A DNA stretch of 64,000 nt from Advenella kashmirensis WT001 (lineage in GTDB: Bacteria > Pseudomonadota > Gammaproteobacteria > Burkholderiales > Burkholderiaceae_B). The notes below the pieces were generated by a model. It made no database searches. It saw only the letters and a list, made by a program, of their open reading frames with translations, and was not told where the DNA came from. The position numbers and the translations under genes were made by a program. The stretch's first letter is position 1. Every line of letters begins with the position of its first letter. The stretch lies in NCBI RefSeq assembly GCF_000219915.2, contig NC_017964.1:1-64000 (forward strand), in the 5' to 3' direction. Positions 50,125 to 60,007 of this stretch are shown piece by piece.

Positions 50125-50140
50125 GTTTGTTATAACAAAC
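50125..50140. promoter_or_regulatory. Probable GntR operator
   Basis: GTTTGTTATAACAAAC is a perfect 16-bp palindrome in the shared upstream region of the gntR gene and the Bug gene at 50204. Nearby TTTGTTG and ACAAACAT look like extra half-sites. The match to a GntR-type dyad is by symmetry and position. Confidence 0.6.
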
Positions 50141-50203
50141 TTCGATAGAATTCGGAAATGTGGAAACGACACGACAACAATCCACTCTTTCAGGAGACAA
50201 CTT

Positions 50204-51187
50204 ATGAAACGAATAAACATTGCAGCATGGGTGCTGTCGGCGGTCGCCGCGATCTATGTCCCTGCTGTGGCGGCCGAAGGCTTCCCGCAGAAAGATATAC
50301 AGTTCGTCATTCCATGGAATGCGGGCGGGTCAAATGATATTGCTGCACGACAATTGCAAAAGATCGTTGCCGATCAATCCGGGGTGTCCCTGATTGTGGA
50401 GAATGTACCCGGCGCGACGGGTTCAATCGGAATGACCAAAGTTGCCCGGGCGGCACCCGACGGCTACATGGTCGGCATGGGCACAAGTTCGACCCTTGCC
50501 CAGATCTCGCAAAAACTGACGACACTGACCAATGATCAATTTGTTCCCATTGCAAGAGTCTCGGTTGATCCCTTGATGCTTCTGGTGCCGACCAACAGCG
50601 GGCCGCAGGATCTGAAGGCCTTTCTGGCACACGTAAAGGACAATCCAGGGAAAGTGTCTATCGGCACACCCGGGTCTCATAATTTGAATCACATATTTGC
50701 GCAGATGACTGCACGTGCAGCTCAGGCGCCGTACATCAATGTGCCTTATACCGGTGGCGCCAAGGTGATCGCAGATCTTGCCGGTAAGCAGATCTCCGCA
50801 GCAGTGCTCAAACCATCAGAGAGCAAGCCGCAGATTGACGCGGGGAACGTTAAGCCGATTGCCGTTTTTGCCAACGAGCGGCTGGCTATCATGCCCGATG
50901 TGCCGACGTTCAAGGAAATGGGATATGACGTCTTTCCATACGGACCGCTAGTGCAAATGGCCTATATCGTTGCCCCGGCTAAAACGCCCGAGCCGGTGCG
51001 TACGAAGCTGATTGAATTGTTCTCCAATGCAATAGAAAGTGACCAGTTCAAGACTTTTGCCGATCGCAACGGCGTCATCATCAGTCCGCTCAAGGGCGAT
51101 GGCCTGACCCGGGAAATCAATGCAGTCCAGAAGACGCTGGATAGCGCCAGCGAAAAAGTATTTAACAAAGCGGAAGACAAGAAATGA
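50204..51187 (+). CDS. Bug/TctC-family periplasmic solute-binding protein
   Basis: A 327-residue Bug protein opening a five-gene operon. Signal peptide INIAAWVLSAVAAIYVPAVAA; landmarks FPQKDIQFVIPWNAGGSNDIAARQ and IVENVPGATGSIGMTKVA. ATG 50204 has a CAGGAG site. Its stop overlaps the start of the next gene in ATGA (51184-51187), so they are translationally coupled. It likely captures the acid degraded by the enolase-superfamily enzymes; no membrane subunits are nearby. Confidence 0.92.
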   Translation: MKRINIAAWVLSAVAAIYVPAVAAEGFPQKDIQFVIPWNAGGSNDIAARQLQKIVADQSGVSLIVENVPGATGSIGMTKVARAAPDGYMVGMGTSSTLAQISQKLTTLTNDQFVPIARVSVDPLMLLVPTNSGPQDLKAFLAHVKDNPGKVSIGTPGSHNLNHIFAQMTARAAQAPYINVPYTGGAKVIADLAGKQISAAVLKPSESKPQIDAGNVKPIAVFANERLAIMPDVPTFKEMGYDVFPYGPLVQMAYIVAPAKTPEPVRTKLIELFSNAIESDQFKTFADRNGVIISPLKGDGLTREINAVQKTLDSASEKVFNKAEDKK

Positions 51188-52322
51188 GTGTAATCAAAAA
51201 GGTAACTTGCCATGTTGTCAGCGCGCCGATCGCACGGCCCTTTACGTCGTCGCGGGGCTGGCTTTATAAAACGCGCGGCTCGTGCATCGTTGAAATAGAA
51301 ACGCAGGACGGTACGATCGGCTGGGGTGAATGCTATGGCCCCTCGCAGGTCGCACGCAGTTTTATCGATACGCAATTTGCGCCACGTATTATTGGCCGCG
51401 ATGCGTTTGACGTAGAAGTGATATGGGAAGACCTTTATAACCGAATCAAAGACTATGGCGCCAAAGGCATGGCAATAGCAGCGATGAGCGGTATTGATAT
51501 CGCGCTTTGGGATATTATCGGTAAAATCTGCGGCAAGCCGGTACACAAGCTGATCGGCGGCGCTTTCCGCGACACGGTGACCGCTTATGCCACTGGACTA
51601 TATTTTATCGATATGGATCGATTGGTCGAAGAGGCGGTCGAGGAAGCCCTGGAGTATAAGCATGGCGGCTTTTCCGCTATCAAGATGAAAATCGGTCTTG
51701 GCTCGCCCAAGCTTGATCTGGCTCGGGTTGAAGCCGTGCGTAAGGCAATTGGCGACGACATCCGGTTGATGGTCGATGCCAACCACTGTTTCACGGTTCC
51801 TGCAGCAATCAGGCTGGGAAGAGAACTGGAGAAACTGGACGTGGAATGGTTTGAAGAACCTATTTCTCCAGAAGACCTTGACGGCTATGTTCAGGTGACA
51901 CAAGCCCTGGATATGGCCGTAGCCGGCGGGGAGAACGAGTACACGCGGTGGGGGTTCCGGGATATTGTCAGTCGCAAGGCAATGGATATCATCCAGCCCG
52001 ATATATGCGCTGCCGGTGGTTTTAGCGAGTGCAGGAAAATTGCCGCTTTGGCTACCGCCCACGGGGTAGAGTGCGTGCCCATGCATGGGGGTCTGTTATT
52101 GGCGTGGCTGCTACGCTGCACTTCATCGCGGCACTGCCGGATCAGCCTCCAAGTTTCAGGCCGATGCCACCCCTTTTTGAATTCGAGCAATGCGAAAATC
52201 CGTTTCGGGATCATCTGGCTACTGAGCCCATCGTATTGCGTAACGGCTCGGTCTCTATCCCGACCAAACCAGGCCTTGGCATCGACATTGACCGTAGCAT
52301 TCTTGAAAAATACGCGGTTTGA
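51184..52322 (+). CDS. Mandelate racemase/muconate lactonizing enzyme family protein (enolase superfamily), frameshifted
   Basis: About 379 residues after repair. The capping domain is N-terminal. The barrel has K167-M-K169 as the KxK base motif, metal ligands D198, E224 and E250 (VDANHCF, WFEEPISPED, GGENEYTRWGF) and, after repair, the catalytic His in VPHAWGS. This KxK...H set is that of mandelate racemase-subgroup acid-sugar dehydratases or racemases. One C is missing near 52082, which turns VPHAWGS into VPMHGG and sends reading into a false 25-residue longer tail. Exact substrate unknown. Confidence 0.9.
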
Positions 52323-52327
52323 ACAGC

Positions 52328-53232
52328 ATGCGGTTTATCACATTTGAGCACGCTGGTCGTGCCCGCGCAGGTGTCATCATAACGCGGAGGCGGGACCAGG
52401 ACGCAGTTGACTATGTTGTGGATGGAGCGCATCCACTCAGGCCTGCGGTACTGCAGGACCGGCAACCGACCATACTGGACTGGATCAGCTACGGTCTGCA
52501 GGCCCTGGCGCGCGGCTGGCGTCCGAGTTGATCAACGATCAGTGCCTGTTGCCCCTGTCAGCAGTGAAAATCCTGGCGCCGCTATCCAATCCAGGGAAGA
52601 TTGTGGGCGCCGCCTTCAACTATCGTGACGGATTGTTGCAAACCAAACGGGCGCCACCGGAGCAGCCGGTCATCTTTATTAAATCGGCCAGCACCATTAT
52701 CGGGCCGGAAGATATGATCCGGATCAATCCGGCCAACCACGTTACCTATGAAGCAGAACTGGCCGTGATTATTGGCAAACAGGCGTTGAAAATAGACCGC
52801 AGCGAAGTGTCAGACTATATCTGTGGCTATACTATTTTCAACGATGTCAGCGTGACAAATTATGTCAAACATGATGGCGGTTTCGTGCGAGGAAAAAACC
52901 AGAGGACATCCGGACCGATGGGACCCTGGATACTCCCGGCCGACGCCATCGCCGACCCGCATGACTTGGCCATCACGCTTGATGCCGATGGCACGCGCCT
53001 GCAGGATTCAAATACCAGCCAGATGCTGTTTCGCATTGACGAGCTTGTTGAGTTTATCTCAGCGCAAATGCCTTTGGAACCCGGCGACGTTATTGCGACC
53101 GGCACGCCTGCAGGGGTTGCTGCCAATCATGAACCGCCCGCTTGGTTGGTTCCGGGAATGTGTCTGTCCATCAGCATAGAAAAATTGGGCGTGCTGCGTA
53201 ACGAAGTAGAAAGGGAGCATCACGATGCCTGA
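52328..53232 (+). CDS. Fumarylacetoacetate hydrolase (FAH) family protein, frameshifted
   Basis: About 301 residues after repair. The N-terminal part (MRFITFEHAGRARAGVII) leads into the FAH catalytic domain: IVGAAFNYRDG, FIKSASTIIGPEDMI, YEAELAVIIGK (metal Glu pair), GYTIFNDVSVTNYV, FVRGKNQRTSGPMGPWI and GDVIATGTPAG. These are the metal-binding and catalytic landmarks of 2-keto-3-deoxy-acid or acylpyruvate-type hydrolases. One base is missing near 52510. It follows the enolase-superfamily gene by 5 bp and overlaps the next gene by 8 bp. Confidence 0.9.
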
Positions 53233-54186
53233 AAAAAATAAATATACCGTGTTATTGACAAACGACATTCTGGCAGAGGAAGCGCAGCGGCTTCGGCAGC
53301 ACGCCAACGTCATTGTCGCTCCGCAAACCGATCCTGATACCTTGCGGCATCTGGTGGCCGATGCGGATGCATTGATTGTGCGTGCAAAGCTTCCCGATGA
53401 TATTTTTGATCATCAGACCAGGCTTAAAGGGGTCGTCAGGCATGGCGTGGGCCTGGACATGATACCGATGGATAAAGCGTGCATTCATAAAATACCGGTG
53501 GCCAATATCCCTGGATGCAACACCAGCTCCGTTGTCGAGTATTGCATTGCGGCCATGATGCTTGTCCGACGGCAGGTCGACATGCAGCGCATCCAGAATA
53601 GCGGATCAGACTGGCAGCCCAAGCGGGCGTTGGCGGATCAAATGGGCGAACTGGGCGGATTGACGCTGGGAATTGTAGGCGTTGGCGCAATCGGCAGTAC
53701 GCTGGCCAAGGTAGCGACAGCGCTGGGGATGAAGGTGATCGGTCTATCCAGGCGCAAAGAGAGCTTGCCAGACGGGATTGAGTACGCCGAGAAGCAAGTG
53801 CTTTTTTCGCAGGCCGATATTGTCGTTCTATCGTGCCCCCTGAATGCGGACACGATCGGGCTGGCCGATACGGCTGAGTTCAACAGCATGAAAACGTCTG
53901 GCATAGTCATCAATGTTTCGCGTGGACCGGTCATTAACACAGCCGCATTAATGGATGCATTACGCGATGGAAAAATTGCCGCTGCTGTGCTGGATGTGCA
54001 CGATGTACAACCGGTTAAGCCTGGCATTTACCCAGCCGAACAGAAAAACTTGTATCTAACGCCTCATATCGCTGGCATTACAACAGCCAGCATGAAAAGA
54101 ATGAGCCAGGGGTCGGTTGACGAAGTCCTGCGCTTGTTACAGGGCATCGATTTGCCAATCTGGTTAATCCAGAAATCTATAACTAA
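53225..54186 (+). CDS. D-2-hydroxyacid dehydrogenase, frameshifted near the end
   Basis: About 320 residues after repair. NAD site: GLTLGIVGVGAIGSTLAKVA; catalytic Arg in INVSRGPVINTAALMDAL; His in LTPHIAGITT. The frame as read runs to 54256 with a non-family tail. Restoring one base near 54160 gives LVNPEIYN and a stop at 54184-54186, before the next gene, which is the more likely end. It probably oxidises or reduces a 2-hydroxy/2-keto acid in the pathway. Start ATG 53225 overlaps the FAH gene. Confidence 0.9.
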
Positions 54187-54206
54187 TTCATTTGCAAAGG
54201 TTCGAG

Positions 54207-55349
54207 ATGAAAATTTCCAGTATTCAGGCCCATCCTATTTCCTTTCCTGTTCCTGAAGACAAATCCGTGCGCTTGGGCATAGGCAGAAGTGTAAAACGCG
54301 ACGCCGTGCTGCTGCGTGTACAAACAGACGAAGGACTAACAGGATGGGGCGAAGCGCATCATGGCCGATGCCCCGGCGCCATCGCGCGGCTCATTGACAC
54401 CACGCTGGCGGAGTTGGTCGTGGGAATGGATCCGATGGATGTCTCGGGAGTATGGTCAAAAGTGCATAAAATGCAAATATCCAGCCACGGTATGGGCGCT
54501 GCTGCTGCACTGGCGCTAAGCGGGCTCGACTTGGCGCTATGGGATATTCGATGTCAGGTTGCGGGATTGCCCTTGCATACTCTTATCGGCGGTAAACAAA
54601 AACCCATCAAGGCATATGCGGGGGGCATATCCCTGGGCTGGCAGGCTCCCGAGGCGCTTGCCGACGAGGCTGCGGGCTATGTCAGCCAGGGTTACCGGGC
54701 ATTGAAGCTTCGGGTGGGAGACAATATCGAACGCGATATCGCCCGCGTGACTGCAGTGCGCAAGGGCGTGGGCGACCAAATTGATATATTGGTAGACGCC
54801 AATACCAATTACACACTGGACGATGTACGTCGCGTCATGCCCTTCTATGACGACCTTAAGGTAGGCTGGCTTGAAGAGCCGTTCCCTGCCCATGATCTAG
54901 GGTTATACCGCCGCGCGTCGCAACTTGGACGAACCCCGCTGGCCGCAGGTGAAAACCACTACACCCGTTATGAGTTTGAGCCGATACTTGAAGCTCAAGT
55001 GCTGGGTTTTGTACAACCGGATCTGTCCAAGGCAGGCGGGATTACCGAATCACTAAAAATAGCCGCGATGGCCAGTAGTCACCGTTTAAGCGTGAATCCC
55101 CATACCTCTGCCACGGCCATAAACATGGCCACTTCAATCAGCTATATGTGCGCAATTGACAATCCTGGCTATTTTGAGGCTGATCTTACTGCTTACAATC
55201 CATTCCGTGATCAGCTCACCGATAAACCGCCTTATGTGCTGGATGCCGAGGGCTGCGTGACCGCCGGCGATGGCGTAGGTATCGGATTGGTCATTGACGA
55301 AAAATTTGTTGCTGCCCATCCCCTGATAGACGGACCATGTTATGTCTAG
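54207..55349 (+). CDS. Second mandelate racemase/muconate lactonizing enzyme family protein
   Basis: A 380-residue intact enolase-superfamily protein. K167-L-R169 takes the KxK position, metal ligands are D197, E223 and E249 (VDANTNY, WLEEPFPAHD, AGENHYTRYEF), and the His is in NPHTSAT (H299). It differs from the upstream homologue in lacking the second Lys of KxK (Arg here), a variant seen in some acid-sugar dehydratases, so the two may act on different stereoisomers. ATG 54207 is preferred over the in-frame 54192. Confidence 0.9.
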   Translation: MKISSIQAHPISFPVPEDKSVRLGIGRSVKRDAVLLRVQTDEGLTGWGEAHHGRCPGAIARLIDTTLAELVVGMDPMDVSGVWSKVHKMQISSHGMGAAAALALSGLDLALWDIRCQVAGLPLHTLIGGKQKPIKAYAGGISLGWQAPEALADEAAGYVSQGYRALKLRVGDNIERDIARVTAVRKGVGDQIDILVDANTNYTLDDVRRVMPFYDDLKVGWLEEPFPAHDLGLYRRASQLGRTPLAAGENHYTRYEFEPILEAQVLGFVQPDLSKAGGITESLKIAAMASSHRLSVNPHTSATAINMATSISYMCAIDNPGYFEADLTAYNPFRDQLTDKPPYVLDAEGCVTAGDGVGIGLVIDEKFVAAHPLIDGPCYV

Positions 55350-55631
55350 TCGGTCATTTAGGTGAGAAAAGAAATGATATATAAGATAAGAGACTTCTAA
55401 ACTTCGGTGATCATTGTGCGGTCTCACTGTTCATATCTCTTTTTGATGAAATAGAGAGTGCGAACATATGAACTATATGCTTGGCAACACATCTTGCGCG
55501 GCGGCGTCGATCAGATTCGTAGAATGACAGATTATCAATGAGCATTTTTAAAAAAGACGAAGGCATGCGGTGGCAATGTCTATCCTGACTAGATAGAACC
55601 AAAAGTGCGGACTTCGCTTGCCCTCGGTCCC

Positions 55632-56678
55632 TTACACGCTCCACGCCGCCTTGGTCGCCAGCGCACATTCATGCATCACCGTTAACGCACGTTGTGTCGT
55701 ATCAACGCCCATCACGAACGGATTGGGCTCGCCCTTTTTCATTTGCGCCAGTTTGACATCGGCCAGGTCCATGCCGCTGTGGTTGGACAAGAACACGTCA
55801 ATGTTCTGTTTGCTTGCCATATCACGCACCCGGTCAGTCGCGTCAATATACGCCTGCAGGCGTTCCATGCGGTTGGGCTGCTTGCCAAAGTTGAATGACG
55901 TGCCACCCCACAGGAAGGCGCGGTGGCTTTGGCTGCCGTTTTTTACGTCAAACGCCACTGAGATCGTGCCCATGGTATGGCCCGGTGTCATCACGATGTC
56001 GACCGTGGTGTCGCCCAGTGTCAGCTTGGCGCCGTCTTCTACGACTACATCTCGCTTGGGTGGACGCCCCCAGCTGGGCACTTCGAACTCCAGCTTGGTT
56101 TCCATCATGGTCCAGTCAGCTTCGCTGGCAATGATTTTCGGCTGAAAATGCTCTACCAGGTAATTGGCGCCGCCGTAGTGGTCGCCATGGCCGTGCGTGA
56201 TGACGACCATCTTGATCTGTGCAGGGTCCAGCCCCAGCTTGCGCATGCCGGCGACGATCACATTTTCGGCATCATCAGCATTGTTCATTGCATCGATCAG
56301 GATGATGCCGTCGGATGTGGTAATGGCCCAGGCACTTACCCATTTGCCGCCAACGAAATACAGGTTATCGAAAGCCTGACCTGGCGGGGGCGCGGGTTGC
56401 GCCATGAGTTCTTCGATCGATGGGCCTTTTTTGGCGCTGGCCGGCAATGCCACGTTACCCAGCTTCAGTAACTGTTTGAGATCGCTGCCGGCTGCAGTAC
56501 GCGCTGCAGCCAGGTGGCGCTGCACATCAGGCGACTGGGCTGCAGCAGGCGAAATGTTTAACGCATAGGTTGCGCAGCAGGCGCATCCGGCCGCCAGAAA
56601 GTAACGTCTGCCAGACGATGCGACCGCATCATCGCTGGTGTTGTCACTGTTGTTAATCCATGACCTGAATAGCCGCAT
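55632..56678 (-). CDS. Metallo-beta-lactamase fold hydrolase with export signal
   Basis: A 348-residue MBL-fold protein. The N-terminus has a twin-Arg motif (SGRRYFLAAGCACCATYALNI) suggesting Tat export. Zinc ligands lie in VVITHGHGDHYGGANYLV (HxHxDH), MTPGHTMGTIS and near SNHSGMD. The HxHxDH plus single late His layout fits subclass B3-like or general MBL hydrolases; it is longer than typical B3 lactamases (about 290). Whether it cleaves beta-lactams cannot be read from sequence. Isolated gene. Confidence 0.85.
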   Translation of the reverse strand: MRLFRSWINNSDNTSDDAVASSGRRYFLAAGCACCATYALNISPAAAQSPDVQRHLAAARTAAGSDLKQLLKLGNVALPASAKKGPSIEELMAQPAPPPGQAFDNLYFVGGKWVSAWAITTSDGIILIDAMNNADDAENVIVAGMRKLGLDPAQIKMVVITHGHGDHYGGANYLVEHFQPKIIASEADWTMMETKLEFEVPSWGRPPKRDVVVEDGAKLTLGDTTVDIVMTPGHTMGTISVAFDVKNGSQSHRAFLWGGTSFNFGKQPNRMERLQAYIDATDRVRDMASKQNIDVFLSNHSGMDLADVKLAQMKKGEPNPFVMGVDTTQRALTVMHECALATKAAWSV

Positions 56679-56973
56679 TAGAGTCTCCTGTTATTAGTGT
56701 TTGAGCTAACGTGCTGCACGACGCAGGCTTGCGGCGCCAGTCAATTATAGACAGATCACGGCCGCTCATGAAGCTACGTTAAATTTTTCAACGTCTTGCC
56801 GAATGAAGCATTGGCGCACAAAGGCAGCTAGGACCGCAAACCGGCACCCGCTTTCCGTTGATTAAAATAACGTCAAGGCGATCATCATGCACGTGGCCGC
56901 CCAAGGTTTGGTCGCTATAATGTGTGGATATTTCCAACCCATTCGCAGTTCATAATCTATAGGGATTCATTTG

Positions 56974-58428
56974 ATGAGTAAAGCCGCAATCGTCGCTGGT
57001 GTTGTTATTGCTGCCGGTGCAGTCTGGACCGGATCAAGCTGGTATCTGGGTACGCAGATCCAGCAACGGGTTGACGACTATCTGGTTAAAGCCAACGACT
57101 ATCTGAAAAAAGAAGGCGACGGACGAATGAGTATGGAAGTGGTCAGTTATGACAAGGGCGTTTTCTCGTCCGACGCGGTATATAAACTCAATATGAACTT
57201 GCCGGAAATGTCGGCCCTGCCCAAGGAAGTCCTGCTCAACAGCCATATCGAACACGGGCCGATATCGCTCACCGCCTTGTCGCGGGGTGAATTTGTCACC
57301 GGATATGCAACCGCGTCTACCACGCTGGTCAACGATGAAAAGACCAAGCCACTGTATGACGCGGCTGGCGGTAAAGAGCCTTACGTACAAAACGATAGCA
57401 TTGATTTCTCTGGAAACGTGCATTCCTCCGCCAAATTGGCGGCACTGGATGCGACCTTTGGAGAGGGCACCGTCAAGTCTCAGCCGGTAACGGTAACGTC
57501 GTTCGTAGACAAGGACTTTACCAAGCTTGACATGACGTTCGATCTTCCCGAGGTGAGCCTGACTGACTATGCCAAAGTTGATTTTTCCATGAAGAACGTG
57601 ACGGGGCAGGCCAGTTCCAGCAAAACCGCTTCCGGCCTGTTCGTGGGCCCGGGCAAAATGAGTATCGGCATGCTTGAGATCAAGCCGAAGAACGATAAAA
57701 CAGTGTCAATCGCCGATTTCAAGATCGATGCGAAAACGGAAGAAGTGGATGATTTCCTGAACCTGAACGTCGGCTACGATCTTGGCAAGGTGCTGGTTGA
57801 CAATGTTGATTTTGGCGCCATCAAGTTGAACGTCGCCTTTGAACATCTTGATCGCCAGGCGGTGAATAAATTCAGGCAGCAGGCCGCAACGCTCAATATC
57901 ACGCCAGACAATGTTGAGCAGCAGGGCGAGAAAATTGAACAGTATTACGCAGAACTGTTTACCAATCTGATACGCAACAAACTGCAAGTGCGTGTGTCGC
58001 CTTTTGCGTGGAAAACAGCTGGCGGCGAAGGTTCAATAGAGGCCTCTGCCAATTTTGATGGCACCGGCCAGCCCGATGGAACGACTGTGGAAGATGATCT
58101 GTTTCTGGCCAAGTCGCTCAAGAAGGTGGATTTTGGGCTGAAGGTCGATACCAAGCTGATCCGTGATGTGGTATCTGCCGGTACCCAGATCAGCGGTGTA
58201 AAAGATAAGGATGCGGCCGACAAACAAGGGGATGATCTTGCCAGCATGGCAGGGATGATGGCACAGATGTCAGGCCTCGGCAAACTCGATAACGGTGTGA
58301 TCAGCAGCGATATCGCTTACGATGCAACCGCGAAGCCAGAAGAACAAATCACGCTGAATGCAGAAAAAATGAGCGTGCAGGAACTGGCCGCTAAAGCGGG
58401 TTCTGCCGTCTCTGGTGCACCCCGCTGA
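56974..58428 (+). CDS. DUF945 (YdgA-type) family protein
   Basis: A 484-residue protein with one N-terminal membrane segment (AAIVAGVVIAAGAVWTGSSWY) and a long, charged periplasmic part without Cys-rich or catalytic motifs. LGTQIQQRVDDYL, VVSYDKGVFSSDAVY and the SISDFK-like repeats are family features. The function of YdgA homologues is not established. ATG 56974 follows a TTG in frame (56971). Confidence 0.82.
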   Translation: MSKAAIVAGVVIAAGAVWTGSSWYLGTQIQQRVDDYLVKANDYLKKEGDGRMSMEVVSYDKGVFSSDAVYKLNMNLPEMSALPKEVLLNSHIEHGPISLTALSRGEFVTGYATASTTLVNDEKTKPLYDAAGGKEPYVQNDSIDFSGNVHSSAKLAALDATFGEGTVKSQPVTVTSFVDKDFTKLDMTFDLPEVSLTDYAKVDFSMKNVTGQASSSKTASGLFVGPGKMSIGMLEIKPKNDKTVSIADFKIDAKTEEVDDFLNLNVGYDLGKVLVDNVDFGAIKLNVAFEHLDRQAVNKFRQQAATLNITPDNVEQQGEKIEQYYAELFTNLIRNKLQVRVSPFAWKTAGGEGSIEASANFDGTGQPDGTTVEDDLFLAKSLKKVDFGLKVDTKLIRDVVSAGTQISGVKDKDAADKQGDDLASMAGMMAQMSGLGKLDNGVISSDIAYDATAKPEEQITLNAEKMSVQELAAKAGSAVSGAPR

Positions 58429-58506
58429 TTGACTGTGATTAACCGGGGCCATTCCGGTGATCCGGGGCTGGCTGGATACTAGCCTGCTTTAGGCCCCCAG
58501 ATTGAG

Positions 58507-58536
58507 CCCGTCAAGGTGCTTTCCTCGCCTGACGGG
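58507..58536. terminator. Possible bidirectional stem-loop between DUF945 and ridA genes
   Basis: CCCGTCA (58507-58513) pairs with TGACGGG (58530-58536) just past the ridA stop codon. It lies between convergent genes. The T-run is weak on both strands. Confidence 0.4.
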
Positions 58537-58941
58537 TTATTGGTCCGTCTGCTGCTCCGCCTTTGCAATAACCTTGATCTCGAAGTCAAAGCCGTAGAGC
58601 CAGGTAACGCCCACGGCTGTCAGCGTGGGATAAGGGGCCTGGCCCCAATACTCGGGCACCACTTTCCAGATGGTTTCGAATGTTGCTTGCGGATCGACCA
58701 TAAAGACCGTCACGTCAATCACATCGTCAAAACTGCTGCCTGCCGCCTTCAGAATACCATTCAGGTTTTCAAATGCGCGGCGCACCTGTGCTTCCAGAGC
58801 CGGTTCTGGTGACCCATCTTCCCGGCTGCCGACCTGTCCCGAAACGAACAGGAAGCCATTGGCCCGAATTGCTGGTGAATAGTGATTTTTGTCATACAGT
58901 GCCTGGCGCCCAGGCGGAAAAACGACGTCGCGTTTTGTCAT
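58537..58941 (-). CDS. RidA/YjgF-family protein
   Basis: A 134-residue Rid protein: YSPAIRANGFLFVSGQVG, QVRRAFENLNGILKAAGSSFDDVIDVTVFM and GVTWLYGFDFEIKVIAKAE. The position that carries the catalytic Arg of true RidA (near residue 105) does not match in an obvious way, so it is likely a RidA-like subgroup. ATG 58941 has a GGAGAG site. A LysR gene diverges 139 bp away, with a TGTTTGTA-N3-TACAAACA palindrome between them. Confidence 0.85.
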   Translation of the reverse strand: MTKRDVVFPPGRQALYDKNHYSPAIRANGFLFVSGQVGSREDGSPEPALEAQVRRAFENLNGILKAAGSSFDDVIDVTVFMVDPQATFETIWKVVPEYWGQAPYPTLTAVGVTWLYGFDFEIKVIAKAEQQTDQ

Positions 58942-59040
58942 AGCTTCTCTCCATGAATGAGTCTGGCAGACTCGATATCTACAATGAAGTGATTCTATGG
59001 TTTCCGGTTTTATGGATAAACAGGCGATACTGTCCATCAC

Positions 59041-59059
59041 TGTTTGTAAAATACAAACA
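59041..59059. promoter_or_regulatory. Probable LysR binding site between ridA and lysR
   Basis: TGTTTGTA-AAA-TACAAACA is a perfect 8-3-8 palindrome that includes a T-N11-A type LysR core, 21 bp upstream of the LysR start. Confidence 0.6.
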
Positions 59060-59080
59060 ATCCTATATCTGGGAACACCT

Positions 59081-60007
59081 ATGGACCGATTTGATGCGAT
59101 GTGGGCATTTGCCCGAGTGGTGGAAACCGGTAGCTTTACCAAGGCGGCAGAGACGCTGCATATGAGCCGAACTACCGTCACGCAGTTGGTGCAGCAGCTG
59201 GAGGCGCGCCTGCGTGTCCGCCTGCTTAACCGGACCACACGCAAGGTTAACGTGACCGCCGATGGCGCTGCCTACTACGAGCGCGTGATCAGGCTGCTGG
59301 CCGATATGGACGATGCAGAAACCAGCCTGTCCAGCGCAGCAGCATTGCCGCGGGGGCGGCTGCGAGTTGATGTGCCCAGTCCGTTTGCGCGCATGGTACT
59401 GGTGCCGGCGCTGCCGGCATTCCATGCCCGGTATCCGGACATTCAACTGGATATGGGCGTGAGCGACCGGGTGGTGGATCTGATTGATGACAATGTCGAT
59501 TGTGTTGTCCGTGGCGGCGAACTCACTGATCTGTCCCTGATGGCAAGGCATATAGGTGATTTGCAGCTTGGCATGTATGCCGCGCCGGATTATCTGGCAC
59601 GCTCTGGCGTACCGCAGCATCCCCAGGAGCTGAATACGCCGGATCATCACGTCGTGGCCTTCCTGTGGGCCCGCAGCGGAAAGGCGCTGTCGCCCACCAT
59701 GCGCTATCGCGATGAACGCGTCACCATACAGAGCAAATACATTCTTTCGGTTGACGATGGCAATGCCTACCTGGCTGCCGGTCTGGCCGGCCTGGGGGCG
59801 CTTTGGCTGCCTGATTACATGTCCCGCGAGCATGTGGCAACGGGGCAGTTGATTCCCCTGTTGCAGCAATGGGAGCTGGATCCGATGCCCATGTATGTCG
59901 CTTATCCGCCCAATCGGCATGTTAGTGCGAAGCTGCGCGTGTTTATTGACTGGGTGGCACAACTTATGGAAGTGCACGCGCCCGTCGCGCAACGCAAAGT
60001 GCAATAA
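59081..60007 (+). CDS. LysR-family regulator, divergent from ridA
   Basis: A 308-residue LysR protein: MDRFDAMWAFARVVETGSFTKAAETLHMSRTTVTQLVQQLEARLRVRLLNRTTRKV, effector domain from about residue 90 with LRVDVPSPFARMVLVPAL and MGVSDRVVDLIDDNVDCVVRGG. ATG 59081 gives the family start; the frame is open to 58997. Position and the palindrome suggest that it controls ridA and itself. Confidence 0.92.
   Translation: MDRFDAMWAFARVVETGSFTKAAETLHMSRTTVTQLVQQLEARLRVRLLNRTTRKVNVTADGAAYYERVIRLLADMDDAETSLSSAAALPRGRLRVDVPSPFARMVLVPALPAFHARYPDIQLDMGVSDRVVDLIDDNVDCVVRGGELTDLSLMARHIGDLQLGMYAAPDYLARSGVPQHPQELNTPDHHVVAFLWARSGKALSPTMRYRDERVTIQSKYILSVDDGNAYLAAGLAGLGALWLPDYMSREHVATGQLIPLLQQWELDPMPMYVAYPPNRHVSAKLRVFIDWVAQLMEVHAPVAQRKVQ

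Noticed and set aside
54187..54256. The longer C-terminus of the 2-hydroxyacid dehydrogenase, overlapping the next gene
   Set aside because: The tail is unlike the family; one restored base gives a normal end at 54186 before the next start.
55411..55668. Minus-strand frame of 85 codons past the metallo-beta-lactamase gene
   Set aside because: It overlaps the end of that gene out of frame and has no ribosome-binding site or recognisable family.
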